From Gammaproteobacteria bacterium (GTDB lineage Bacteria > Pseudomonadota > Gammaproteobacteria > UBA9339): DNA of 22,046 bases. The number at the start of each line of letters is the position of its first letter. Within the stretch, counting starts at the first letter, position 1. Below the pieces are notes generated by a model. It did no database searches. It was not told where the DNA came from and saw only the letters and a list, made by a program, of their open reading frames with translations. The position numbers were made by a program, and so were the translations under genes. Location: assembly GCA_018814965.1 (NCBI GenBank), contig JAHIYS010000055.1, forward strand, positions 1 to 22,046. The letters are read 5' to 3'. Shown piece after piece: positions 1 to 7,292 of the stretch.

Positions 1-1061
1 TACTACAAGCCTTGAAGTTGCTGCTGGTGGTGTGACAAATATTAGTGGTTCTGTTATCACCACTACCGGTGATCAAACCTACGGTAATGCTCTTAACATA
101 TTAGCAAATACAGTTTTAACTGGAGATGACATATCGTTTGTTACTACCATCAATGGTGGTTTTGGTTTGGGGATTGATGCAGCAGGAAATACAACCTTTG
201 GAGGTGTAATTGGTGGTACAACTCCTCTTGCTTATCTTGATGTTACATCTGGTGTCGTTACTAATATTAATACAAATGCTATTACTACCACAGGAACCCA
301 AGATTATGCTGGTGATGTGGTTTTAGGTGGGACAGGTCCAGTTACGTTTGCTACCACAGATAGTTTGATCAGTTTTGTTGATAGTTTAAGTGGTAGTGGA
401 CAAGATGTTAATTTAATTGGTGGTACCGGCGGGGTAGTATTACATGATGTAAGTGATCTAGGTGATTTGAGTTTACAAGGCACAGGAAATAAAACTTTAG
501 CTGGGGATATAAGTGATACCACAAGCCTTGATGTAGCTGCTGGTGGTACGACATATATTAATGGCAGCAGTATAAGTACTACCGGTACCCAACGTTATAA
601 AGGTAATGTGATTCTTGGTGGCATAACTCCGGTAATATTTAATGCGGTAAATAATCTAATTGAGTTTGTTTCTAATCTTACAGGTGGTGGACAAGAGGTT
701 CGATTAGATTCTGGTACCGGTGAAACTAAATTAAAGGCGGTGGATAATGTTGGGCAATTAAAGTTGCTTGGTTCGGGTGATAAAACCTTAGCCGGGGATA
801 TAACTAATACTACAAGCCTTGAAGTTGCTGCTGGTGGTGTGACAAATATTAGCGGCTCCGTTATCACCACTACCGGTGATCAAACCTACGGTAATGCTCT
901 TAACATATTAGCAAATACAGTTTTAACTGGAGATGACATATCGTTTGTTACTACCATCAATGGTGGCTTTGGCTTAGGGATTGATGCAGCAGGAAATACA
1001 ACCTTTGGAGGTGTAATTGGTGGTACAACTCCTCTTGCTTATCTTGATGTTACATCTGGTG
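1..1061 (+). repeat. Near-identical long direct repeats in the adhesin gene (copies 1-254 and 808-1061)
   Basis: Bases 1-254 and 808-1061 are the same at all but six positions. All six are third-codon-position changes (four T/C in Ser or Gly codons plus another T/C and a G/A in Gly and Leu codons), so the encoded 84 residues are identical. The offset is 807 bp, exactly 269 codons. A third, more diverged copy follows at about 1062-1270, and two copies of a different module lie between. Confidence 0.9.
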
Positions 1062-2086
1062 GTACGACATATATTAGCGCCCCTAGCATCACCACTACTG
1101 GTGATCAAACCTATGGTAATGCTCTTATCTTATTAGCAAATACAGTTTTAACCGGAAACGACATATCGTTTGATAGTACAATCAATGGTGGTTTTGGTTT
1201 AGGTGTTGATGCTGCTGGCGATGCAATATTTAGGGGAGTAGTTGGCGGTGTGAATGCGCTTGCTTATTTAACAGTTGATGCAGATGGATCAATTAATTTA
1301 AATGGATCAGGCATAAGAACGATTGGTTCTCAACAATATAATGCACCTGTAAATTTAGGGGCTGCTACTTCATTAACGACTACTGGGGATGCTGGAGATA
1401 TAATCTTTGCTGGTACAATTAATGGTGGCTTTGCTCTTGGTATTGATGCCAAAGGAAATGTGATATTTAACGATACACTTGGAGCTAACAATGCTTTAGC
1501 CAGTTTAATTATTGATACTTCTAAAGCGATTTATATATATGGTGGAGCTATACAAACAACAGGTTTGCAATACTATAAAGCGCCTGTGTATTTAGGGGCG
1601 GATACTGTACTTACAGGGAGCGCTATAGGTTTTACGAGTACAATAGATAGCACTGATCTGATTTCTCCTCGTAGCCTAACTGTTAATGCACCGGGTTCTA
1701 CTATATTTGGTGGAAAAATTGGCGGGAATTATCCTTTGCTGAATTTAACAACTGATGCTGGTGGAATGACTTATCTTCAAACGCCAGAGATTAATACTAT
1801 TGAATCTCAAACCTATGGTGATGCGGTAAGTTTAAATCGGAATCTTCGTTTAAATGCTGGCAAGGATATTACTTTTAATTCAACCATAACTGGACCTTAT
1901 AATCTAGTTTTAGACGCTGGTGGTAATATATTATTTGATAATAATGTCGGGATGTATGCCGACTCGATAGGAGCGATGTATATAGTTAATGCTAACAATG
2001 TTACCAGAATGCAGGTCTTTATGTTACAGCTTTTATCCAAGATGCTGGTACTGGTACTACAAGTTTTAATAAGTTGCTGTACGTAG
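2..2086 (+). CDS. Filamentous-haemagglutinin-like repetitive surface protein (3' part, 5' end outside window)
   Basis: The frame is already open at base 2, so the gene starts upstream; the first in-frame ATG (32) lies inside a repeat and is not a real start. The product is almost entirely short Gly/Thr/Asn/Asp/Ser-rich beta-strand repeats with a recurring TTGxQxY...L...T.LTG theme, as in secreted parallel beta-helix adhesins. Modules in order: A1 (about 1-254), B1 (255-540), B2 (541-837), A2 (838-1060), A3 (1061-1270), then three looser units to about 1850. Modules are about 70-98 residues long. No cysteines or membrane segments are seen in the repeats. After about base 2003 the frame turns into an unrelated hydrophobic tail (FMLQLLSKMLVLVLQVL) and stops at 2086, while the natural continuation lies in another frame (1996-2481). 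A one-base deletion near 2000-2008 is therefore inferred. Function is inferred as a secreted or surface-bound adhesin; no transport domain is visible. Confidence 0.8.
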   Translation, partial: TTSLEVAAGGVTNISGSVITTTGDQTYGNALNILANTVLTGDDISFVTTINGGFGLGIDAAGNTTFGGVIGGTTPLAYLDVTSGVVTNINTNAITTTGTQDYAGDVVLGGTGPVTFATTDSLISFVDSLSGSGQDVNLIGGTGGVVLHDVSDLGDLSLQGTGNKTLAGDISDTTSLDVAAGGTTYINGSSISTTGTQRYKGNVILGGITPVIFNAVNNLIEFVSNLTGGGQEVRLDSGTGETKLKAVDNVGQLKLLGSGDKTLAGDITNTTSLEVAAGGVTNISGSVITTTGDQTYGNALNILANTVLTGDDISFVTTINGGFGLGIDAAGNTTFGGVIGGTTPLAYLDVTSGGTTYISAPSITTTGDQTYGNALILLANTVLTGNDISFDSTINGGFGLGVDAAGDAIFRGVVGGVNALAYLTVDADGSINLNGSGIRTIGSQQYNAPVNLGAATSLTTTGDAGDIIFAGTINGGFALGIDAKGNVIFNDTLGANNALASLIIDTSKAIYIYGGAIQTTGLQYYKAPVYLGADTVLTGSAIGFTSTIDSTDLISPRSLTVNAPGSTIFGGKIGGNYPLLNLTTDAGGMTYLQTPEINTIESQTYGDAVSLNRNLRLNAGKDITFNSTITGPYNLVLDAGGNILFDNNVGMYADSIGAMYIVNANNVTRMQVFMLQLLSKMLVLVLQVLISCCT

Positions 2087-2481
2087 GGATGGGCGATAAA
2101 GATAGTTTTGTTCATGGCACCGGCGAAGCGATAATTAAGACTGATAGAGCAGTAGGTGTTGTTGATGTAGGCACTCTTTATCTAGGCGTGAATTATGCAA
2201 ATATAACTGGATTTATTGGCGCAAAAGATTCAATTAAAGCGGTTGAGGATATAGGATTGCTTAATACCATATCTCCAGGAACACATTATTTTTATAACAT
2301 AGATCTTTTTGGACTTGCACAAGATGCTATGGTTGATGATGATTTAGTGCAATCGATTTTGGATAGTTTGTTGAGTAATTATAATTATGGTTTTGGTTAT
2401 GATTTCTTGAATCTTGGAACTGGTGGTTTGGATTATATGCTGTTATTAGAGCCATTAGAGTGTGAAGTGGCAGAATCTTAA
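1996..2481 (+). pseudogene. Frameshifted C-terminal segment of the haemagglutinin-like protein
   Basis: This frame opens after a TAA at 1993-1995 and reads NAGLYVTAFIQDAGTGTTSF, then a Gly-rich strand-forming region, to a TAA at 2479-2481. It is the natural continuation of the upstream reading NANNVT at about 1988-2005: restoring one base near 2003-2008 joins the two halves. The first internal ATGs (2074, 2089) have no usable Shine-Dalgarno, so independent translation is unlikely. The tail ends LDYMLLLEPLECEVAES and has no outer-membrane beta-barrel, so the whole protein is not a classical one-piece autotransporter. A two-partner or other export route with the transporter outside the window is possible. 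The break could be real gene decay, phase-type variation or an assembly error. Confidence 0.7.
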
Positions 2482-2502
2482 TAATTTATCGAGGAATTTA
2501 TA

Positions 2503-3225
2503 ATGAGATCTAAGTTTATATTAATATTTTTTGGTTTAGCTATAAACTTATACAGCTGTTTTGTTTTTGCTGCTGTTCAATCACCCATAGGTTCGGTTGT
2601 TTTTGTTCAAGGTAAAGTTGTAGCAATAGATCAGGCTAATCAGAAACGATCGTTGCAAAGGCGCTCTACAATTTATTTACATGATAAAATTGTGACTCAA
2701 GAAAATAGTAAGACCCAACTTATATTGAAGGACAATTCAGTAATTACAGTTCAGGCAGCAAGCGAGTTTTATGTTAGCGAGTTTTCCTTTAATAAGGGAT
2801 CGCCACGTAATAATAAATATGTAGGAAATATTGCTAAAGGAATGTTGATCAATATTAGCGGGCAAGGTGACACAAAAAATTATCAATTAAATAGCCCGCT
2901 TACAACAATAGCCTTTCGTGGGACCGGTATATCAACTAAATTAGTTACAAAAGGCGGGGTATTAAATAATCAAGATATCTCTGTGTTTCAAGGATATGTT
3001 ACGGTTAATAACCGCTGCGATAATGTAATAGGGCCATGCAAACCAGAGCGCATTAATATCGGTGCAGGACAGAAGTTTGATTCGGTTTCAGTAAATAGAG
3101 CTGGGAAAATACAGGGCTTTAAGGGTTCTGAATCTTTGTTGCATCAAGGGGCAGGAGCGTTGGCAACTAAAGTTTTAACCGAAGAAAATGGCGGAAGGAA
3201 AGGTGTAACAATAAGATGTAAATAG
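2503..3225 (+). CDS. Secreted FecR-domain protein
   Basis: The 240-aa product has an N-terminal signal peptide (MRSKFILIFFGLAINL.., likely cut after VFA near residue 23-24). It is followed by a FecR-type domain: PIGSVVFVQGKV (about 28-39), LHDKIVTQENSKTQLILKDNS (about 59-79), a strand-rich region with YQLNSPLTTIAFRGTG (about 127-142), and a second strand region. FecR domains of this kind occur in periplasmic or exported proteins and often sit next to large adhesins. The start is supported by GAGG about 9 bases before the ATG. It lies only 21 bp after the adhesin stop, so the two are probably co-transcribed. No transmembrane FecR sigma-regulator architecture is seen, so iron signalling is not implied. 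A Cys lies in the signal region (LYSC), but the lipobox is poor, so a lipoprotein is the less likely alternative. Confidence 0.75.
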   Translation: MRSKFILIFFGLAINLYSCFVFAAVQSPIGSVVFVQGKVVAIDQANQKRSLQRRSTIYLHDKIVTQENSKTQLILKDNSVITVQAASEFYVSEFSFNKGSPRNNKYVGNIAKGMLINISGQGDTKNYQLNSPLTTIAFRGTGISTKLVTKGGVLNNQDISVFQGYVTVNNRCDNVIGPCKPERINIGAGQKFDSVSVNRAGKIQGFKGSESLLHQGAGALATKVLTEENGGRKGVTIRCK

Positions 3226-3308
3226 AAATAAAAGTTGGTTATGGGTGGTTTATATGATGTTGTGGTGCTTTAGTGATTGTTAATAATGTTTTTATGGAGG
3301 ATTGTAAT

Positions 3309-3824
3309 ATGAAGAAGGTAACTTTGTTTGTGGGTGCAATACTAATGTTAGGTTTTTCTTCCCTTGGTTTTGCCCAGATGAAAACGGTTGTATTAGATGT
3401 GAATAAGATGCTTGCAAGTTTGCCACAGATTAAAACGATGCAAGCTGATCTTAAAACGAAATTTGATCCTAAAGGTAAGGAGTTGGTTGGTTTACAAAAT
3501 ACCTTTCGTTCTGATCTTGATAAATATAAGCAAAACAATACCATATTAAAAGGAGAAGAGTTAAAGAAAGAGCAGCAAAAAATAATTGATGAGGGCAAAA
3601 AGTTGCAAGAAGCAAAGCTTGCTTTACAACGTGATCTGACTTCATCACAAAATCAAGAGTTACGCCCTATATTAAAGCAAGTTGAACAGGTTGTAACTAA
3701 GATCTCTAAAGATCAAAAAATTGATTTAGTTATTACTAAGACCAGCACAGCTTATAATAACCCCAAATTTGAGATAACTGATCAAGTTATTACTGAAATG
3801 AAAAAGCTTGCTCCAAGTAAGTAA
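3309..3824 (+). CDS. Skp/OmpH-family periplasmic chaperone
   Basis: The 171-aa product has a clear signal peptide (MKKVTLFVGAILMLGFSSLGFA, residues 1-22). It is followed by the OmpH pattern: a short strand (KTVVLDVNKML), a long charged helical coiled-coil arm (about 45-125), and a second strand (IDLVITKTSTAYNNP) that closes the body domain. Members trimerise and hold unfolded outer-membrane proteins in the periplasm. The frame is open further up (ATG at 3273), but GGAGG at 3296-3300, 8 bases before 3309, and the signal peptide fix the start at 3309. In most gammaproteobacteria skp lies between bamA and lpxD. Here it stands between the FecR/adhesin genes and gyrA, so it may be a second copy used by the adjacent surface protein, or simply relocated. 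Confidence 0.8.
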   Translation: MKKVTLFVGAILMLGFSSLGFAQMKTVVLDVNKMLASLPQIKTMQADLKTKFDPKGKELVGLQNTFRSDLDKYKQNNTILKGEELKKEQQKIIDEGKKLQEAKLALQRDLTSSQNQELRPILKQVEQVVTKISKDQKIDLVITKTSTAYNNPKFEITDQVITEMKKLAPSK

Positions 3825-3918
3825 TATCAGGTCTTAAGCTCTATCTACTAGGCAAGGGGCTAAAAAGGTCTAGGATTGAGTTAAATTTACAAAATGTTAT
3901 TTTTATTTTTGTATTTTG

Positions 3919-3952
3919 TGATAGAATGCTAAATTATTGTGATTTATATAAT
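3919..3952 (+). promoter_or_regulatory. Candidate promoter(s) for gyrA
   Basis: The AT-rich 162-bp gap before gyrA has two -10-like sites. One is an extended -10, TG-A-TAGAAT, at 3919-3927; the other is a perfect TATAAT at 3947-3952, 34 bases before the ATG. Neither has a convincing -35 at 16-18 bp, so the choice between them is open. No clear terminator for the preceding gene is seen in the gap. Confidence 0.35.
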
Positions 3953-3986
3953 ACTTTGATTTATAGGTAATTTCTATATAACAGAT

Positions 3987-6542
3987 ATGACAGAATACGC
4001 AAAAGAGATAACTTTAATAAATATTGAAGATGAGTTGAAACAATCTTACCTCGATTACGCGATGAGCGTTATTGTGAGTAGGGCATTGCCTGACGTGCGT
4101 GATGGTTTAAAACCAGTGCATCGTAGGGTTTTATATGCGATGCGGGAGCTTGGTAACGATTATAATAAACCGTATAAAAAATCGGCACGTATTGTTGGTG
4201 ATGTAATTGGTAAATATCATCCTCATGGTGATTCGGCTGTTTATGACACTATTGTGCGTATGGCACAGTCATTTTCTCTGCGTTATCCACTAGTAGATGG
4301 CCAGGGAAACTTTGGTTCCATTGATGGTGATTCGCCAGCTGCAATGCGTTATACAGAAATCAGGTTATCAAAAATAGCCCATTTCTTGTTAACTGATTTG
4401 GATAAAGAAACAGTTGATTTTGCGCCCAATTATGATGACACCGAATTCGCACCCCAGGTATTGCCAGCTTCTTTGCCTAATCTTTTAGTAAATGGTTCAT
4501 CTGGAATTGCTGTTGGTATGGCAACCAACATCCCTCCTCACAACTTAAACGAGGTTATTGACGCTTGTATCGCAGTTATTGATAGTCCAGATATTGAGTT
4601 AATTGATCTTATTAGAATTATTCCAGGACCTGATTTTCCTACCGCTGGTATTATTAATGGTAGAGCTGGAATTGAAGATGCCTATCGTACGGGACGGGGT
4701 AAAATCCGTGTGCGCTCCAGAGTTCATATAGAAACCGATGAATCTACTGATAAACAATCGATTATTATTACTGAGCTGCCATATCAGGTTAATAAAGCTA
4801 ATTTATTAATACGCGTTGCTGAATTAGTAAAAGAGAAAAAAATAGAGGGGATTACCGCTGTCCGTGATGAATCGGATAAGGATGGGATGCGGGTGGTTAT
4901 TGAGCTACGTCGTGGTGAGATTGGAGAAGTTACATTAAATAATTTGTTCATTAATACCCAGATGCAGGTTACCTTTGGCGTTAATATAGTTGCGTTAGAT
5001 GGCGGTCAGCCTAAAACTTTAAATTTGAAGCAGCTATTGGTTGCTTTTTTAAACCATAGGCGCGAAGTTGTTACCCGACGTTGTATTTTTGACCTAAAAC
5101 AAGCTCGTGATCGAGCCCATATCTTAGAGGGGTTGGGAGTAGCTCTTGCAAATATCGATGAGATGATTGCTTTAATCAAGAAATCTAAAAATCCTGCTAT
5201 TGCAAAACAAGAATTACTATCCCGAATTTGGAATCCTGGTGCAGTTAAATCAATGCTTGATCAGGCTGGTTCAGAAGTTTCGCGACCAGATGAACTTGAT
5301 AAGCAGTTTGGTATGTCTGAGGGAAATTATAGGTTATCCCAGACCCAGGTCCAGGCTATTTTAGACTTGAGATTACATAGATTAACAGGGTTAGAGCAAG
5401 ATAAAATATTAATTGAATACAAAGAGTTGCTTGATAAAATTAAATCATTACTTGATATTTTGTCTGATTCTAATTTATTGTTAGATATTATCCGTAAAGA
5501 ACTTTTAGAAATAAAGAAGTTATTTGGTGACGAACGACGTACCGAGATTATAGAAACAGCAGAGGATTTAACTCGTGAAGATTTAGTTGTGGCTGAAGAG
5601 GTAGTAGTGACTCTTTCACATGATGGGTATGCAAAAGTTCAAGCAGTGGCTGATTATCAAGCACAAAAACGTGGTGGCAAGGGTAAGACCGCCGCTAAAG
5701 TTAAAGAAGAGGACTTTATTGAGCGGTTATTTATTGCTAATAGTCATGATACGATGCTGTGTTTTTCTAATCGGGGGAAGGTTTATTGGCTTAAAGTTTA
5801 TTTGTTGCCTCAAGGTAGCAGAACCTCTCGCGGCAAGCCTTTGGTTAATCTTCTGCCATTGGAAGAGGGTGAGCGCATAAACACCATTCTGCCAATTCGT
5901 GAGTACTTACCAAATAGTTATATCTTTATGGCGACAGCCTTAGGTACAGTTAAAAAAGTGGCATTAGAGCAATTTTCTAATCCACGTTCCAATGGAATTA
6001 TTGCTTTAGATTTATCTTCTGGTGATAACTTAATTGGGGCTGAGTTAACCGATGGCAAACAAGAGGTAATGTTGTTTAGCGATGCAGGTAAATCGGTCAG
6101 ATTTGCTGAAGAACAGGTCAGAGCCATGGGGCGTACTGCACATGGGGTACGTGGGATGCGTATTAAAGAAGATCAAAAAATAATTTCCCTTATTATTGTT
6201 AAACCTGAAGCTGCGATACTTATTGCAACTGAAAATGGGTATGGTAAGCGTACAGCTGTTAGTGATTTTCCTTGTGTTAATCGTGGTGCGCAAGGGGTGA
6301 TTGCAATTCAGGTAAGTGAGCGCAATGGTAAGGCGGTCGGTGCTGTGCTAGTAAACCCTGGCGATGAGATTATGTTGATTAGTAATAATGGTACTCTGGT
6401 GCGTACCAGAGCTGATGAGGTTTCAGTAATCGGTAGGAATACCCAAGGGGTACGATTAATTAATATTGATGTAGAAGAGAGGCTTGTTGGAGTACAACAA
6501 GTTGAGGAGGAAGGCGACGACGAAGAGGAAGAAGGAGAGTAG
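3987..6542 (+). CDS. gyrA: DNA gyrase subunit A
   Basis: GyrA cuts and rejoins DNA in the A2B2 gyrase that introduces negative supercoils. The 851-aa product aligns without gaps to E. coli numbering over the N-terminal breakage-reunion region. The catalytic tyrosine is Y122 in AAMRYTEIR. The quinolone-resistance region reads HPHGDSAVYD with S83 and D87, the residues of sensitive enzymes. The C-terminal beta-pinwheel carries the GyrA box QKRGGKG at residues 560-566, needed for DNA wrapping, and the protein ends in an acidic tail (EEEGDDEEEEGE). No clear Shine-Dalgarno precedes the ATG. cmk follows 22 bp downstream, so the two are probably co-transcribed; the serC-aroA genes often found between them in gammaproteobacteria are absent. 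Confidence 0.97.
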   Translation: MTEYAKEITLINIEDELKQSYLDYAMSVIVSRALPDVRDGLKPVHRRVLYAMRELGNDYNKPYKKSARIVGDVIGKYHPHGDSAVYDTIVRMAQSFSLRYPLVDGQGNFGSIDGDSPAAMRYTEIRLSKIAHFLLTDLDKETVDFAPNYDDTEFAPQVLPASLPNLLVNGSSGIAVGMATNIPPHNLNEVIDACIAVIDSPDIELIDLIRIIPGPDFPTAGIINGRAGIEDAYRTGRGKIRVRSRVHIETDESTDKQSIIITELPYQVNKANLLIRVAELVKEKKIEGITAVRDESDKDGMRVVIELRRGEIGEVTLNNLFINTQMQVTFGVNIVALDGGQPKTLNLKQLLVAFLNHRREVVTRRCIFDLKQARDRAHILEGLGVALANIDEMIALIKKSKNPAIAKQELLSRIWNPGAVKSMLDQAGSEVSRPDELDKQFGMSEGNYRLSQTQVQAILDLRLHRLTGLEQDKILIEYKELLDKIKSLLDILSDSNLLLDIIRKELLEIKKLFGDERRTEIIETAEDLTREDLVVAEEVVVTLSHDGYAKVQAVADYQAQKRGGKGKTAAKVKEEDFIERLFIANSHDTMLCFSNRGKVYWLKVYLLPQGSRTSRGKPLVNLLPLEEGERINTILPIREYLPNSYIFMATALGTVKKVALEQFSNPRSNGIIALDLSSGDNLIGAELTDGKQEVMLFSDAGKSVRFAEEQVRAMGRTAHGVRGMRIKEDQKIISLIIVKPEAAILIATENGYGKRTAVSDFPCVNRGAQGVIAIQVSERNGKAVGAVLVNPGDEIMLISNNGTLVRTRADEVSVIGRNTQGVRLINIDVEERLVGVQQVEEEGDDEEEEGE

Positions 6543-6564
6543 CAACTTATTGATTTATAATTTA

Positions 6565-7245
6565 ATGATAAAAGATATTCCAGTAATAACTATAGATGGC
6601 CCCAGTGGTGCCGGCAAAGGAGAGGTCAGTAGGCTTCTTGCAAAAGAATTGGGCTGGCATTTTTTGGATAGCGGGGCAATTTATCGTGTGCTTGCATTAG
6701 TAGTAATCAGAAAAAAGATCCCCCAAGATGAAATCACCTTTTTAATCAACGCAGCAAAAAATTTAGATATCAAGTTTACTAATAATTATGGTTTGGCTCC
6801 TAGGGTTGTTCTTGATGGTGAAGATGTAACTCAAGATATTCGTCATGAAGAGTGCGGTAACATAGCCTCCAAAATAGCGGCATTTATTGAGGTTCGCGAA
6901 GTTCTTGCGACATATCAACGCTCTTTTTGTAGATCTCCAGGTTTGGTTGCTGATGGCCGAGATATGGGTACGGTAGTATTTCCATTTGCTAAGCTTAAAA
7001 TTTTCTTAACAGCTAGTGTTGAGGAAAGAGCAAGGAGGCGTTTGTTGCAGTTGCAAGATCAAGGTTTAAATGCTACTTTAGGCACAGTTTTTGCGGATTT
7101 GGCAATGCGTGATAAGCGTGATCGTGATCGAATTGTCTCACCACTGAAACCGGATGCTGATGCAATAATAGTTGATACTACCAAGTTAAGTATCAGTGAA
7201 GTGTTGCAGCAGATTTTGGCGCATGTAAAAAGCATGCAACTTTAA
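6565..7245 (+). CDS. cmk: Cytidylate kinase
   Basis: Cytidylate kinase phosphorylates CMP and dCMP with ATP in the cytoplasm. The 226-aa product is close to the E. coli length. It has the P-loop GPSGAGKG (residues 12-19) right after a beta strand (PVITIDG), the FLDSGAIYR nucleotide-binding segment, the DGRDMGTVVFP motif and the lid region ASVEERARRR. The frame extends upstream to 6484, but that part overlaps gyrA in another frame, and homology begins at MIKDIPVITID, so 6565 is preferred. An in-frame TTG at 6550 is an alternative, as neither has a good ribosome site. It sits between gyrA and rpsA; cmk-rpsA is a conserved gammaproteobacterial pair. Confidence 0.95.
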   Translation: MIKDIPVITIDGPSGAGKGEVSRLLAKELGWHFLDSGAIYRVLALVVIRKKIPQDEITFLINAAKNLDIKFTNNYGLAPRVVLDGEDVTQDIRHEECGNIASKIAAFIEVREVLATYQRSFCRSPGLVADGRDMGTVVFPFAKLKIFLTASVEERARRRLLQLQDQGLNATLGTVFADLAMRDKRDRDRIVSPLKPDADAIIVDTTKLSISEVLQQILAHVKSMQL

Positions 7246-7273
7246 AATTTTTCCTATGTTGCTTGGGACATAG
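7221..7273 (+). promoter_or_regulatory. Hairpins in the cmk-rpsA junction (possible rpsA leader control)
   Basis: Two inverted repeats lie before rpsA. One is GCATG (7221-7225) with CATGC (7233-7237), at the end of cmk. The other is CTATGTT (7254-7260) with GACATAG (7267-7273), a 6-bp stem plus one G-T pair and a six-base loop, 19 bases before the rpsA ATG. The rpsA start has only a weak Shine-Dalgarno (GAGAG). In enterobacteria S1 represses its own translation through a structured leader with a poor Shine-Dalgarno, so a similar role is inferred here. Confidence 0.4.
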
Positions 7274-7292
7274 TGATTTAAATGAGAGCGTT

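Noticed and set aside
595..870. Minus-strand open frames in the adhesin region (also 116-301, 304-522)
   Set aside because: They mirror the repeats of the real gene and are rich in Pro/Ser from the complementary codons; no motif or ribosome site.
1996..2010. Programmed frameshift in the adhesin gene
   Set aside because: No slippery heptamer or downstream pseudoknot could be recognised at the shift; a simple indel explains it better.
2074..2481. Independent 135-aa gene starting at 2074
   Set aside because: No Shine-Dalgarno, and the same frame continues upstream with adhesin-like sequence, so it is the displaced end of the larger gene.
3273..3308. Upstream start of the Skp-like gene
   Set aside because: It would place 12 residues before the signal peptide, while GGAGG fits the ATG at 3309.
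5620..5880. 86-codon + strand frame inside gyrA
   Set aside because: It overlaps gyrA in another frame, and the gyrA frame is fully conserved there.
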